From Mycobacteriaceae bacterium (lineage in GTDB: Bacteria > Actinomycetota > Actinomycetes > Mycobacteriales > Mycobacteriaceae): DNA of 64,000 nt. The notes beneath the pieces were generated by a model. It was given only the letters and a program-made list of their open reading frames with translations, ran no database searches and was not told the DNA's origin. The DNA is taken from contig JAIEPH010000027.1 of the NCBI GenBank assembly GCA_019749805.1, positions 124,001 to 188,000 of the forward strand. Direction: 5' to 3'. A program made the translations under genes and the position numbers. Positions 53,305 through 62,423 of the stretch are shown here, piece after piece; the first letter of the stretch is position 1, and every line of letters starts with the position of its first letter.

Positions 53305-53359
53305 TCGCGCTGTACAGCCCGGCATGCTAGGACAGACGAGGTCGAGATGAGGGGGCAGC

Positions 53360-55180
53360 GTGGCGTTGAGTCCGGGCATGACGGTGGCCGGCTACACCAT
53401 CGAGGCGGTACTGGGTGCGGGCGGAATGGGCACGGTCTACAAGGCCCGCAACCCCGCCCTGCCGCGCAGCGACGCGCTGAAGGTGCTTTCGGAGGGTTTG
53501 TCCCAGGACGACCACTTCCGCGCCCGATTCCTGCGCGAGGCCGATCTGGCGGCGACGTTGGATCACCCCAACATCGTCACCGTGTACAACCGGGGTGAGA
53601 CCGAGGACGGCCAACTCTGGATCGCGATGCAGTACGTCGACGGCAGCGACGCGGAGAAGGAGACACGGGCACGCCGGATGACGCCGGCGCGTGCCGTCCA
53701 CATCGTGGGCGAGGTCGCCAAGGCGCTTGATTACGCGCACCGGCGCCAGTTGCTGCACCGCGACGTCAAGCCGGCCAACTTCCTGCTCTCCGCCGACGAC
53801 GAGCGAGTCTTTCTGGCGGACTTCGGAATTGCGCGTGCACTCGACGACGCGACCAACCTGACGGCGACGGGAATGGTGGTGGCCACCATTGCCTACGCCG
53901 CACCGGAAAGTCTGTCGGGTTACACGGTCGACGGCCGCGCCGACATCTACTCGCTCGGCTGCTCGCTGTTCGACCTGCTGACCCAGCGGTCACCGTTCGG
54001 TAATTCGGGGGGCATGGCGGCGACGATGGCCGCGCACCTGAACGACCCGCCGCCGCGGGCCACCGATCTGGTGCCCGCATTGCCGGCGGCCATCGACCAT
54101 GTGATCGCCCGCGCCATGGCCAAGAATCCCGACGACCGTTATCAGTCGGCGCGTGACTTCGCCGCCGCCGCGGAACGAGCGATCGACGAGCGGACGGTCG
54201 CGCTGCGTCCGGCGCCGACGATGCAGGCGCCGCGGTGGCCGGACCCGCCCCGCCCGGCGCCGCCGATGGGCCCACGGCCCTACACCCGTCCCAATGCCCA
54301 GCACACTGGGCCGAGCTTTCCCGGCGGCCAGCCGTCCTACCGGCCCCCAAACCAACCGCAGTCGTCTTCGAGCGTTCCCCCGACGGTCGTGCCGCAGGGC
54401 CGTACCCCCGACAGGTTCGGCGGTAGGGGCCGCATGTTGGGCATCGGCGCGGCGGCCGCTGCGGCTGTTGCGGTGATCGTGGTGCTTGTCGTCGCCCTCT
54501 CCGGCGGCGATGCCTCCGAGTCCACGGCGGCCGGCCCCGTGGAGACGACGGCGACCAGTGCGACACGACAGCCTGCTCCGTCGAAGACGGAACCCGCCCC
54601 GGCGCCCCCCGCCCCGGCCAACGTGCCGGACGACGCGCTGCCGGCACTTCTTCTTTCCACCAATGACGTCAGCAACCGCATGAACAAGCCGGGCATGACC
54701 GCGATGCCGACCGAGAACGCGCCGCTCGCCGGATCCGTCACGCCACCCAACTGCACCGGGGCGTGGGGCCCGGCTTACCAGGCCACCTACGACGGGTCCG
54801 GTTTCACGGCGATGGTGATACAGGGCGTGTTCTCGGATCCGACCCACAAGCTGGTCCAGGCCGTCACGGCCTTCCCGGATGCGAACGCGGCCAAGGCTTT
54901 CTACGACCGGCAGGTCGCCGACTGGAACGCCTGCAAGTCCACTCACATCAGGTTCGAGTACCAGGGCGCCTCGACGGAGGCCGACCTCGGCGTGCCGTCG
55001 ACCACCGCGGGCGTCATGACGATGAAGCTCACTCCGACGACATCGGCGACGGCGGGGCAGCAGTGCGAACGCAATATGGCGTTGCGCGCCAACGTCATTG
55101 TCGACGTGCGCGCCTGCTCACCAACGGTCGGAAGCTCGGGGTTGTCGATCGCCAGCGCCATCGCCGACAAGATCAAGTAG
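53360..55180 (+). CDS. Serine/threonine protein kinase with PknH-type extracellular sensor domain
   Basis: This 606-residue membrane kinase has a catalytic domain (1–280) with [12 protein letters not shown], the ATP lysine 41 (DALKVL), [19 protein letters not shown] and the loop [21 protein letters not shown] proline-rich linker precedes the helix [19 protein letters not shown]. The extracellular part (about residues 420–606) has four cysteines ([29 protein letters not shown]), the number and spacing of the two-disulfide PknH sensor domain. GTG 53360 follows GAGGGGG. It is distinct from PknA and PknB of this window; its ligand is unknown. Confidence 0.92.
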   Translation: MALSPGMTVAGYTIEAVLGAGGMGTVYKARNPALPRSDALKVLSEGLSQDDHFRARFLREADLAATLDHPNIVTVYNRGETEDGQLWIAMQYVDGSDAEKETRARRMTPARAVHIVGEVAKALDYAHRRQLLHRDVKPANFLLSADDERVFLADFGIARALDDATNLTATGMVVATIAYAAPESLSGYTVDGRADIYSLGCSLFDLLTQRSPFGNSGGMAATMAAHLNDPPPRATDLVPALPAAIDHVIARAMAKNPDDRYQSARDFAAAAERAIDERTVALRPAPTMQAPRWPDPPRPAPPMGPRPYTRPNAQHTGPSFPGGQPSYRPPNQPQSSSSVPPTVVPQGRTPDRFGGRGRMLGIGAAAAAAVAVIVVLVVALSGGDASESTAAGPVETTATSATRQPAPSKTEPAPAPPAPANVPDDALPALLLSTNDVSNRMNKPGMTAMPTENAPLAGSVTPPNCTGAWGPAYQATYDGSGFTAMVIQGVFSDPTHKLVQAVTAFPDANAAKAFYDRQVADWNACKSTHIRFEYQGASTEADLGVPSTTAGVMTMKLTPTTSATAGQQCERNMALRANVIVDVRACSPTVGSSGLSIASAIADKIK

Positions 55181-55183
55181 GGG

Positions 55184-56035
55184 CTACGGATGCGGCGGAT
55201 TGAAGCCGGGGTTCGAGAGCGCCGTCGCCGTAGCGCTGCCGATCGGACCGAATTCGTCGACGAGGGTGGCGACACCGGTCGCGATGCCGGCATGACTGTA
55301 GTGGGTCAGCGCGGCCAGCCCGAGGTAGGGACCTTCGGGTAACCGACTCAGCGTCAACGTGTAATCGGCATTGATGAACTGCAAACCCATAGGGCCGTAA
55401 TGGGTTAGCGAGCTGGCCATGTCGCCTGCCATCGCGGCGCGGGTGAACGCGGTGAGCGGTTCGCCCGCGACGAGTTGGCGGATGTCGCGTACCCAGATGT
55501 ACTTCGGGCCGGCGTGTTCCCACGCGGACAGACCGAAGCCGGGCCCGGGCGTGTGGTCCTCCTTGCCGTAGGTCCACACCAGCGTGGTCAGCCCGCGCGG
55601 GATCGGGTCGGGTGTCGGCGGGATCGGCGGCATGGTCACCGGCGAGCTCCAGATTTCGTCCGCCGGTTGTTCGCCGCGGCGCAGGAACAATCCGGTAGCG
55701 CGGGCGACGACGGTCTCGCCCTGGGTGACGACGGCGTCGACCAACTTCAGGCGCCGTCCCTGCCGCGCCACGCTGGTGTCGACGCGCACGGGTGCGAGCG
55801 CCGCGGGTCGGAACAGGTCGACGGTCAGGCGTGCCGGCTGGAGATCCGGTTCGCCCGCGTCGCGTTCGAGCACATGGCCGAGTAATCCACCGAGATAGTT
55901 GCCGCTGATCGTCTGCCCCCACGGTCCGCGTGCGATCGACGCGGGGACGAACCGGTCACCGTCTGCGGTGAAGAACGCCGTGGGGGCGCCGCCCCCTCGC
56001 TGCGCGGTGTCGGCGGCACTGTCCTGAGTCGTCAT
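55184..56035 (-). CDS. Acyl-CoA thioesterase family protein (double hot-dog fold)
   Basis: This 283-residue protein matches the TesB-like acyl-CoA thioesterase family: ARGPWGQTISGNYLGGLLGHVLE, the segment QPARLTVDLFRPA, and the C-terminal hot-dog with TRAAMAGDMASSLTHYG and FINADYTLTLSRLPEG. Such enzymes release free fatty acids from CoA. ATG 56035 is chosen by similarity; the frame extends 39 codons upstream into the GNAT gap. It is tail-to-tail with the kinase, 3 bp apart. Confidence 0.85.
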   Translation of the reverse strand: MTTQDSAADTAQRGGGAPTAFFTADGDRFVPASIARGPWGQTISGNYLGGLLGHVLERDAGEPDLQPARLTVDLFRPAALAPVRVDTSVARQGRRLKLVDAVVTQGETVVARATGLFLRRGEQPADEIWSSPVTMPPIPPTPDPIPRGLTTLVWTYGKEDHTPGPGFGLSAWEHAGPKYIWVRDIRQLVAGEPLTAFTRAAMAGDMASSLTHYGPMGLQFINADYTLTLSRLPEGPYLGLAALTHYSHAGIATGVATLVDEFGPIGSATATALSNPGFNPPHP

Positions 56036-56063
56036 CGGACCTGACGATATCGGCCCTGGTTGG

Positions 56064-56360
56064 CTAGCTGTCGACCCCGTCGTCGAACTCGGGGTGCTTC
56101 TCGACGTACGACTGAACCATCGCGCACACCGGCACGATTTGCAGTCCGTCATCCTTGGTTTGCTGCAGCGCCTCGCCGATCAGGGTCGACGCCAGGCCGC
56201 GGCCCTGGAATGCGTCGTCCACCTCGGTGTGCGGGAATGTCCGCCGGCCGTCGCTGTCGGAGATCTCGGTGAAACCGGCCACGGTGCCGTCCACCGAAAT
56301 GATGAAGCGGTCGGTTTCCTTGGTGACGGTGGTGGTTGCGCCGGTCTTGTCGGTTGCCAT
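56064..56360 (-). CDS. Small YjdJ-type GNAT N-acetyltransferase
   Basis: This 98-residue protein has the short GNAT fold of the YjdJ/PF14542 kind: FPHTEVDDAFQGRGLASTLIGEAL holds the acetyl-CoA loop QGRGLA, and the end reads VPVCAMVQSYVEKHPEF. These small enzymes acetylate unknown amines. It is 28 bp upstream of the thioesterase on the same strand and divergent from the MBL hydrolase, 35 bp between the starts. Confidence 0.88.
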   Translation of the reverse strand: MATDKTGATTTVTKETDRFIISVDGTVAGFTEISDSDGRRTFPHTEVDDAFQGRGLASTLIGEALQQTKDDGLQIVPVCAMVQSYVEKHPEFDDGVDS

Positions 56361-56395
56361 GCCTCTTTCATACCCAGCGGGCGCAAGATGGAGTC

Positions 56396-57451
56396 ATGTG
56401 TGATGACGGCGGCACGGCCGCAGAGGCGTTGGCATCCACTCCGCGCCAAGCGGAGGGCACAGCGGTCGATCCGATTGCACTCGACCCGGTGGACGAGATC
56501 ACCATCACGACGCTGGTGGACAACAGCTACGACGCGTTGATGGGCGATGTCGGACCGGCCCGTCGCAGAGGGATGGCAACGGTGCCCCCCGTCGCGGCGC
56601 CGCAGTTCGAGGGAGGCCGCGCCTCGCCCGGACTGATCGCCGAGCACGGCTTCTCCGCGCTGGTGTCGACACGTCGCGGCAACGGCACGCACACAGTGCT
56701 CTTCGACACCGGAATCTCGCCGGACGGAATGGCGATCAACTTCGAGCGCATGGGTCTGGACGCGTCGGCGATCGAGGCCGTTGTGCTCAGCCACGGACAT
56801 GTCGATCATGACGGCGGCTTCCCCGGGTTGGCCCGGTTGCGCGGCCGCAGCGGATTGCCGCTCGCGGTGCACCCGCTGGTGTTCAGCAGACGTCGGTTTG
56901 CGCTGCCGAACGCCCCGGCGATGGAACTGCCGACGCTGAGCCGGTCGGCGCTGGAGGCCGAGGGCTTCGAGGTGATCGAGCGGCGTCAGCCGTCGCTGTT
57001 GTTGGACGGCTCGGTGCTGATCACCGGTGAGGTCGACCGCACGACGGAGTTCGAGCGCGGCCTGCCCAACCACGAAGCGTGGCGCGACGGCCGCTGGGAA
57101 CCTGACCCGCTGCTGCTCGACGAGCAGGCGCTCGTGGTCAACGTTCGCGGCAAGGGGCTCGTCGTGCTCACCGGCTGCGGGCACGCCGGCGCGGTGAACA
57201 TCGCGCGGCATGCCCTGCGGTTGACGGGGGTGGATCGGTTGCATGCGCTGCTCGGCGGTTTCCACCTCACGGGGCAGGTTTTCGAGCCGATCATTGAACC
57301 GACGGTCAACGCGTTCCTCGAGCTGCGGCCCGACACCCTGGTGCCCGCGCACTGCACCGGGTGGAAAGCCCAGCACCGGTTTGCGGCGGCACTGCCCGAC
57401 GCGTTCGTGCCCAACGCGGTGGGCACCGCGTTCACGTTCGTCGCGGCTTAG
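56396..57451 (+). CDS. Metallo-beta-lactamase-fold hydrolase
   Basis: This 351-residue MBL-fold protein has the metal motif LSHGHVDHDGG, preceded by HTVLFDTG, and later VLTGCGHAGAVNIARHAL and a C-terminal LVPAHCTGWKAQHRF. The arrangement is close to the archaeal-type family named for dihydropterin ribofuranosylaminobenzene phosphate synthase; the real substrate in bacteria is unknown. ATG 56396 is used; an upstream frame begins inside the GNAT gene. Its last 4 bp overlap the convergent pirin gene. Confidence 0.85.
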   Translation: MCDDGGTAAEALASTPRQAEGTAVDPIALDPVDEITITTLVDNSYDALMGDVGPARRRGMATVPPVAAPQFEGGRASPGLIAEHGFSALVSTRRGNGTHTVLFDTGISPDGMAINFERMGLDASAIEAVVLSHGHVDHDGGFPGLARLRGRSGLPLAVHPLVFSRRRFALPNAPAMELPTLSRSALEAEGFEVIERRQPSLLLDGSVLITGEVDRTTEFERGLPNHEAWRDGRWEPDPLLLDEQALVVNVRGKGLVVLTGCGHAGAVNIARHALRLTGVDRLHALLGGFHLTGQVFEPIIEPTVNAFLELRPDTLVPAHCTGWKAQHRFAAALPDAFVPNAVGTAFTFVAA

Positions 57452-58431
57452 GGCCCCGGGTTCGGACGCGGCCGCAGCGTGGCATGCGGTAGCGGAGGAG
57501 CCGGCAGTCGGCTAGTGGGGCCGGTGTAGCCCGCGACGGAACCGAAGCGGTCGTCGTGGTCCTGCCACTGTCGGCGGTAGGTAGCGATGTCGTCGTGGCT
57601 GCGACCGACGAAGTTCCACCACATGACCAGCTGCTCGGGAAACGGTGTGCCGCCGAGCAATAGGACGCGGGCAGGACCGTCGCCCCGGTTGACGATGCTC
57701 AGCTGGTCACAGCCGGCAGCTTGGAACCCGAGGTCTGCGACGTCGAGCGTGGTCCCGGCGACGTCGACGCTGCCCTGGTCGAGCAGCACGCCGTGTTCGA
57801 AGGTGCGGTCGACGTCCAGCGTGAGCTCGGCACCGGGGTGGAGGTCGAGTTGGGCACCGAGTAGGGGTGTGAAGGTGTGCACGGGTGAGTGTGCGTCGGC
57901 GAGCTCTCCGAGGAAGACCCGCAGGGTGCCGTCGCCGAGGGACTGCGGCGGTGGGGCGAAGTGCGCGAAGTCGCGGTCGGTGTCGCGATCGGCATCGGGC
58001 AGCGCGACCCACAGTTGTACCCCGTGCAGGACGGTGGCCGCGGGCCCCGAGATCACCGAGACCTCGGAGTGGCAGATGCCTGCGCCCGCGGTCATCAGGT
58101 TCAGCTCACCGGGGCGCACCATCGCGTGCACGCCTGCACTGTCGCGGTGCTCGATCTCGCCGCTGAACAGCCAGCTGACGGTCTGCAGCCCGGTGTGCGG
58201 ATGCGGAGGAACGTCCATGCCGGTCCCCCCGGGATTCCTGCGGAGGTCGTGCGGACCGTAATGGTCAGCGAAGCACCACGCACCGATGAGCGAGCGTTCG
58301 CGCTGCGGGAGGGTGCGCCGGACGCGGATCGCGCGCGGTCCGCCGAGAGGTACCTCGCGCGGATGCAGCACACCGGTGAATGGCGATGGCGCACAGGCGA
58401 CTTCGGCGGGCGCCGGGTCGGTGTTGCTCAC
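57448..58431 (-). CDS. Pirin-family cupin protein
   Basis: This 327-residue bicupin has the pirin N-terminal domain with CFADHYGPHDLRRNPGGTGMDVPPHPHTGLQTVSWL, whose histidines bind the metal, and GAGICHSEVS. A C-terminal cupin contains GTPFPEQLVMWWNFVGRSHDDI. Pirins are iron proteins variously reported as regulators or quercetinases; the role here is unknown. The start is GTG 58431. Confidence 0.92.
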   Translation of the reverse strand: MSNTDPAPAEVACAPSPFTGVLHPREVPLGGPRAIRVRRTLPQRERSLIGAWCFADHYGPHDLRRNPGGTGMDVPPHPHTGLQTVSWLFSGEIEHRDSAGVHAMVRPGELNLMTAGAGICHSEVSVISGPAATVLHGVQLWVALPDADRDTDRDFAHFAPPPQSLGDGTLRVFLGELADAHSPVHTFTPLLGAQLDLHPGAELTLDVDRTFEHGVLLDQGSVDVAGTTLDVADLGFQAAGCDQLSIVNRGDGPARVLLLGGTPFPEQLVMWWNFVGRSHDDIATYRRQWQDHDDRFGSVAGYTGPTSRLPAPPLPHATLRPRPNPGP

Positions 58432-58782
58432 CAGACCAGAGTAGGCCGGACCTGAGCCATTGCCCAGTTAGAATGGCGGGGGTCAGGCAGCTGGATTGGC
58501 TTGCGTCACAACAGGAACAGTGCGGTGCAGACCGACCTGGACGGACGAACCTATCTGGCTGCATGGGGCGCACAGGCCGGCGCTTGGGTATCCGCATGCC
58601 GGACAAATGGTGAAACGTTTACTACCTACGTCGGCACTGGTGCCCATGTCGTCCTTCTCCCGGTACTGCGGAGCACGTTGCGTGCACGACCTGCGAAAAC
58701 AGTCGTCCGAACAGCGTCCCCCAATTGCTACCTGTCTGTACCCGGCAGCGACGTCATCAAACCGAGATTTTTGTCGAGGGCG
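58432..58782. other. 351-bp gap without a recognisable gene
   Basis: Several short frames cross this stretch, but none shows similarity, a ribosome site and full-length coding character. It carries the pirin promoter on its left. GC content is lower than in the neighbours, which may indicate decayed DNA. Confidence 0.6.
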
Positions 58783-59211
58783 TCAGCCGCGGTCATTCGG
58801 GCTGGTCATCGCCGACCGGAGCACCTCGAAGTCGTGATCGTCGATGGTGAACACCCCTGCGCGGAACTTGTAGCCCCACCGCGAGGTGTCCTCGATGAAG
58901 TTGAGCTTCTCGAGCAGGGGCCGGATGGGTGTCTCGGTGCATTCGAGGAAGTCGACGTTGCGGCGCCACGGCTGGAAGTCCGGCGTCACTTCGGTTTGAT
59001 ACGGCTCGTCGTCGGCGACTTGCCCGATGGCGGTGAAGGCCTGCAGTGGGTCGCCCTCGGGATAGTCCGTCTTCGGTGAGTAGAAGATGATCCAGTCGCC
59101 GCGTGCCATCTTGCGCAACATGTGCGGTCTGCCGTGGTTGGCCTGCGTGAAGCGTCCGCGTACCCCGCGCTCGACGTGGCCACGGCTGACCGTGTTTATC
59201 CAGTTCGTCAT
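58783..59211 (-). CDS. EVE-domain protein
   Basis: This 142-residue protein is one EVE domain (PUA-like fold): MTNWINTVSRGHVERGVRGRFTQANHG, then KMARGDWIIFYSPKTDYPEG, FTAIGQVADDEPYQTEV and PLLEKLNFIEDTSRWGYKFRAGVF. EVE domains recognise modified bases in DNA or RNA and occur in defence as well as housekeeping proteins. Here it stands alone and complete, so the target is unknown. It is divergent from the L12-like gene. Confidence 0.9.
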   Translation of the reverse strand: MTNWINTVSRGHVERGVRGRFTQANHGRPHMLRKMARGDWIIFYSPKTDYPEGDPLQAFTAIGQVADDEPYQTEVTPDFQPWRRNVDFLECTETPIRPLLEKLNFIEDTSRWGYKFRAGVFTIDDHDFEVLRSAMTSPNDRG

Positions 59212-59288
59212 GACTCGAACGCTAAGTGCGGGTACCGACGGGACCGGTGCTTGTTTGCGCTGCCTGTGGATAACTGCGGTGACACACT

Positions 59289-59537
59289 GTGCCGGTGACC
59301 ACGACCAACGACATCTACGAGCGCCTCGGCGTACTCGAGCAGCTCGTCAAGCACCTGTACGAGCAGACGGGCGTGCCGATGCCCAACCCTGCGGCGATCG
59401 CCCGTAACGAAGCGCCGCCTCGCGTCCGCGAACTGGTCGCGGCGGGGAACAAGATCGGCGCCATCAAGGCCTATCGCGAAGAGATGAACGTCGATCTGGC
59501 CACCGCTACCCGCGCTGTCGAGGCACTGTACGGCTAG
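59289..59537 (+). CDS. Small L7/L12 C-terminal-domain-like protein
   Basis: This 82-residue cytoplasmic protein has an N-terminal helix with heptad character (DIYERLGVLEQLVKHLYEQ). Its C-terminal half resembles the ribosomal L7/L12 C-terminal fold (VRELVAAGNKIGAIKAYREEMNVDLATATRAVEAL). Such stand-alone proteins are common in actinobacteria and their function is unknown. GTG 59289 is used; GTG 59295 is an alternative. It is convergent with the DUF5313 gene with a 4-bp overlap. Confidence 0.8.
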   Translation: MPVTTTNDIYERLGVLEQLVKHLYEQTGVPMPNPAAIARNEAPPRVRELVAAGNKIGAIKAYREEMNVDLATATRAVEALYG

Positions 59538-59944
59538 AACGGGCTGCTGTTGGACTGCCAGCGCGCCTCTTCCGGACGCGGCCCGTACTTGCGGGCGTAG
59601 GCCTCGTGCATGGCGGCGTCCCTCTTGCGCTTGATTTCGTCGACCAGGTTGGGGTCCAGATTGTGCTGCGCGAGCCGGTGCCTGCGCCACACCTTGTTCA
59701 GCGCCAGCGACATCAGGATCGCCCAGATGTAGATCGGCACCGTCATCTCGATATGCACGTACAGCGACGCGGGCAGCAGCCAGAACGGAGCGAGCACCAG
59801 CAGTGGCGGGATCGCCATGCGGATCATGTGCCGACGGACTGCGCCGTGGTCGGCAAGATCGTGAGCCACCCACTCGCGCATGGAGTCCGGCAGCCGCCTT
59901 CCGTAGCAGTAGGCGAGGTACTGCAGGGGGCCAGGCTTGTTCAT
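59534..59944 (-). CDS. DUF5313 membrane protein
   Basis: This 136-residue protein begins MNKPGPLQYLAYCYGRRLPDSMREWV. It has two central membrane helices (IPPLLVLAPFWLLPASLYVHI and VPIYIWAILMSLALNKVW) and a basic C-terminal tail. This matches the mycobacterial DUF5313 family of unknown function. Its ATG overlaps the marR stop (ATGA), so it is translated with that regulator. Confidence 0.88.
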   Translation of the reverse strand: MNKPGPLQYLAYCYGRRLPDSMREWVAHDLADHGAVRRHMIRMAIPPLLVLAPFWLLPASLYVHIEMTVPIYIWAILMSLALNKVWRRHRLAQHNLDPNLVDEIKRKRDAAMHEAYARKYGPRPEEARWQSNSSPF

Positions 59945-60438
59945 CGGGAGTCCTTCCCTTCGTCGAGCGTGCCCGCCGCCAGCGCCGCGGCGTTGACCCG
60001 GGTGAGAACATCGTGCAGCCGCTCGAGCTCGTCAAGCCCGACGCCGAGCCGCTCCACGACCGCCGGCGGAATCTTCAGGGCTCGCCGGCGCAGCTGAATC
60101 CCCGCCTTCGTAAGGTCGACATCGGTCGCGCGTTCATCGGCCGCGCTGCGCGTGCGGGTGATCAACCCCAGCGCGTCCAGCCGCTTCAGCATCGGTGAGA
60201 GGGTCGCCGAATCCAGTTGTAGCGCAGTGGCAATCGCCTTGACCGACATCGGCCGATCGGCATTGGACTTGTGGTTGTCCCACAGCGCGAGCATCACGAG
60301 GTACTGCGGATGGGTGAGGCCCAGCGGTTCGAGCAGCGGGCGGTACACCGCCAGCACCGCGCGGTTGGTCACCGCCAGCGCGAAGCACACCTGCCGTTCG
60401 AGGGCCAGGGGATCGATGTCTGCCTCGACGACCGTCAT
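59941..60438 (-). CDS. MarR-family transcriptional regulator
   Basis: This 165-residue winged-helix regulator reads LEPLGLTHPQYLVMLALWDN, followed by the recognition region VKAIATALQLDSATLSPMLKRLDALGLITRTRSAADERATDVDLT. The N-terminus LERQVCFALAVTNRAVLAVYR contains a cysteine at about residue 18, the position of the redox-sensing cysteine in OhrR-type MarR proteins. A peroxide sensor is therefore possible. It is divergent from the carboxyltransferase gene with an operator-like palindrome between them. Confidence 0.92.
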   Translation of the reverse strand: MTVVEADIDPLALERQVCFALAVTNRAVLAVYRPLLEPLGLTHPQYLVMLALWDNHKSNADRPMSVKAIATALQLDSATLSPMLKRLDALGLITRTRSAADERATDVDLTKAGIQLRRRALKIPPAVVERLGVGLDELERLHDVLTRVNAAALAAGTLDEGKDSR

Positions 60439-60455
60439 GACATCATTATAGGCCC

Positions 60456-60477
60456 ATTAGATAGGGCACTAACTAAT
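60456..60477. promoter_or_regulatory. Candidate MarR operator
   Basis: ATTAGATAG, a 4-bp spacer, then CTAACTAAT: a 9-4-9 inverted repeat with one mismatch in the 78-bp gap between marR and the carboxyltransferase gene. AT-rich palindromes of this size are typical MarR/OhrR sites. Confidence 0.65.
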
Positions 60478-60516
60478 CGGGTGCTACATATCACAGCTTG
60501 TTAGCATCACCACGCC

Positions 60517-62085
60517 ATGTCTGACGAGCCGATCCGCGCCGACTATGCGGAGTTGCTGCAGCGCCGAGCCCTGACCGAGGACGCTGCACGCCCGGACGCC
60601 GTCGAGCGCAGGCGCGCCCGCAACGGCCGTACCGCCAGGGAAAACATCGCCGACCTCGTCGACGCGGACTCGTTCGTCGAATACGGCCGCTTCGCGATCG
60701 CCGCCCAGCGCCACCGTCGCGACCTCGCCGACCTGATCGCCCGCACCCCCGGCGACGGACTCGTGGCGGGTACGGCCCGCGTCAACGGCGACCTGTTCGG
60801 CGCCGAGCGCGCCGCCTGCGCCGTGCTGTCGTATGACTACACGGTTCTCGCGGGTACCCAGGGCGCACTGGGCCACCGCAAGAAGGACCGCCTCTTCGAA
60901 CTCATCGAGCGCATGCGGCTACCGACCGTCTTCTTCGCCGAGGGCGGTGGCGGCCGACCCGGCGACACCGACTACCCCACCGTCTCCGCGCTCGACGCCC
61001 GCGCGTTCAAGCTGTGGGCGGCGCTGTCGGGTCTGGTGCCGCGCATAGCGGTCGTCAAGGGCCGTTGCTTCGCAGGCAACGCCGTCATCGCGGGCTGCTC
61101 GGACCTGATCGTCGCCACCGAGGACACCTCGCTCGGAATGGGCGGGCCGGCGATGATCGCGGGCGGTGGACTCGGTGACGTCCACCCCGACGAGGTCGGC
61201 CCGATCAGCATGCAGGAGCCCAACGGCGTGGTCGACGTCGTCGTCGCCGACGAGGCAGAAGCCGTGGCCGTGACCAAACGCCTACTCTCCTACTTCCAGG
61301 GCGCGACGGCGCCGGGTGCCGCGGGTGACCAAACAGCCTTACGCACAATGGTTCCCGAGCGGGCCCGCCGCGCATTTCCGGTGGCGCCGGTCATCGAGAC
61401 GCTGGCCGACGAGGGATCGGTGACGTTCTTGCGGCCGCGCTTCGCCGCCGAGATGGTGACGGCACTGGCCCGCATCGACGGCCGCGCGGTGGGTGTCGTC
61501 GCGAACAACAGCATGGTGATGGCCGGCGCGATCACGGCGGCCGCATCCGACAAGGCGGCGCGGTTCCTGCAACTGTGCGACGCGTTCGGACTGCCCGTCG
61601 TCTCGCTGATCGACTGCCCGGGGTACATGGTGGGTCCGGCGGCCGAGGCCGAAGCGCTGGTGCGCCGTGCGTCGCGCATGCTGGTCGCCGGAGCCGCGCT
61701 GAGCGTGCCCCTCGTGGCCGTCGTGCTACGCCGCGGTTATGGACTCGGCGCTCAGGCGATGCTGGGCGGCAGCCTGCACGAACCGGTGCTCACAATGGCT
61801 TGGGCGGGAGCACATCTCGGGCCGATGGGCCTCGAGGGTGCGGTCCGGCTGGGGCTCCGCAAGGAACTCGAGGCGATCGCCGACGATGAGGAACGAGAAG
61901 AACGGGTGCGCCAGGCCACCGCGGCGGCCCAGGAGCATGCCAAGGCGCTCAACGCCGCTCAGCTCTTCGAGATCGATGACGTCATCGACCCGGCTGACAC
62001 CCGCAGGCTCATCGTCGACACGCTGAACGCCGCCACCATGCATGAACCGCGCCGGACGGATCGACGTTTCGTCGACACCTGGTGA
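60517..62085 (+). CDS. Acyl-CoA carboxylase carboxyltransferase (beta) subunit
   Basis: This 522-residue crotonase-fold carboxyltransferase is of the AccD/PccB type. The N-terminal half has RRARNGRTARENIADLVDADSFVEYG and the GTQGALGHRKKDRLFEL region. Biotin- and acyl-CoA-binding glycine pairs lie in FAEGGGGRPGD and FGLPVVSLIDCPGYMVG. It lacks the zinc ribbon of the E. coli AccD. No biotin-carrier or carboxylase gene is adjacent, so a partner must be encoded elsewhere. It is divergent from marR and probably controlled by it. Confidence 0.9.
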   Translation: MSDEPIRADYAELLQRRALTEDAARPDAVERRRARNGRTARENIADLVDADSFVEYGRFAIAAQRHRRDLADLIARTPGDGLVAGTARVNGDLFGAERAACAVLSYDYTVLAGTQGALGHRKKDRLFELIERMRLPTVFFAEGGGGRPGDTDYPTVSALDARAFKLWAALSGLVPRIAVVKGRCFAGNAVIAGCSDLIVATEDTSLGMGGPAMIAGGGLGDVHPDEVGPISMQEPNGVVDVVVADEAEAVAVTKRLLSYFQGATAPGAAGDQTALRTMVPERARRAFPVAPVIETLADEGSVTFLRPRFAAEMVTALARIDGRAVGVVANNSMVMAGAITAAASDKAARFLQLCDAFGLPVVSLIDCPGYMVGPAAEAEALVRRASRMLVAGAALSVPLVAVVLRRGYGLGAQAMLGGSLHEPVLTMAWAGAHLGPMGLEGAVRLGLRKELEAIADDEEREERVRQATAAAQEHAKALNAAQLFEIDDVIDPADTRRLIVDTLNAATMHEPRRTDRRFVDTW

Positions 62086-62129
62086 TCGCCCCCTGCCGAC
62101 CCCACGACGCGGCAGCGGGAGATCGGCGG

Positions 62130-62423
62130 TCAGGCGATTTCCGCGTAGTAGTAGCGGCGGGGCCGCACCACTTCTCCGTTGCGCTCGGCGAGCGACTTCA
62201 GTTGGCGCAGGGCAAACGACCGCCCGCGCCCGCTCTCGGGAATGACGATGCCCGCCCACAGACCTTCCGCCCGCGGCAGCTCGCACGCTTCACGGGCGCA
62301 TAGCCAGCGCCTGGGGCATGCCCTGCAGATCGCCTTGGCCTCTTCGTCGGCTGACGTCGTCCACCGCTCGGGGTCGCGCGTGCAGGCGCCGACGGGTGTC
62401 TCGTCCCAGTGTGTTGAGTTCAT
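62130..62423 (-). CDS. whiB6: WhiB-family iron–sulfur regulator, WhiB6-like
   Basis: This 97-residue protein has the four WhiB cysteines (14, 33, 36 and 42, in ACTRDPERW and CRACPRRWLC) that hold a 4Fe-4S cluster, and the turn GLWAG at 54–58. The segments DPERWTTSADEEAK, AEGLWAGIVIPESGR and LKSLAERNG match WhiB6 rather than other WhiB proteins. WhiB6 regulates ESX-1 secretion genes in response to redox signals. ATG 62423 follows AAGGAGGGG. It is convergent with the carboxyltransferase and divergent from the espM-like gene, the arrangement known for whiB6–espM. Confidence 0.85.
   Translation of the reverse strand: MNSTHWDETPVGACTRDPERWTTSADEEAKAICRACPRRWLCAREACELPRAEGLWAGIVIPESGRGRSFALRQLKSLAERNGEVVRPRRYYYAEIA

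Noticed and set aside
58501..59079. 192-residue plus-strand frame after the pirin gene
   Set aside because: Its second half is antisense to the EVE-domain gene and the first half shows no family.
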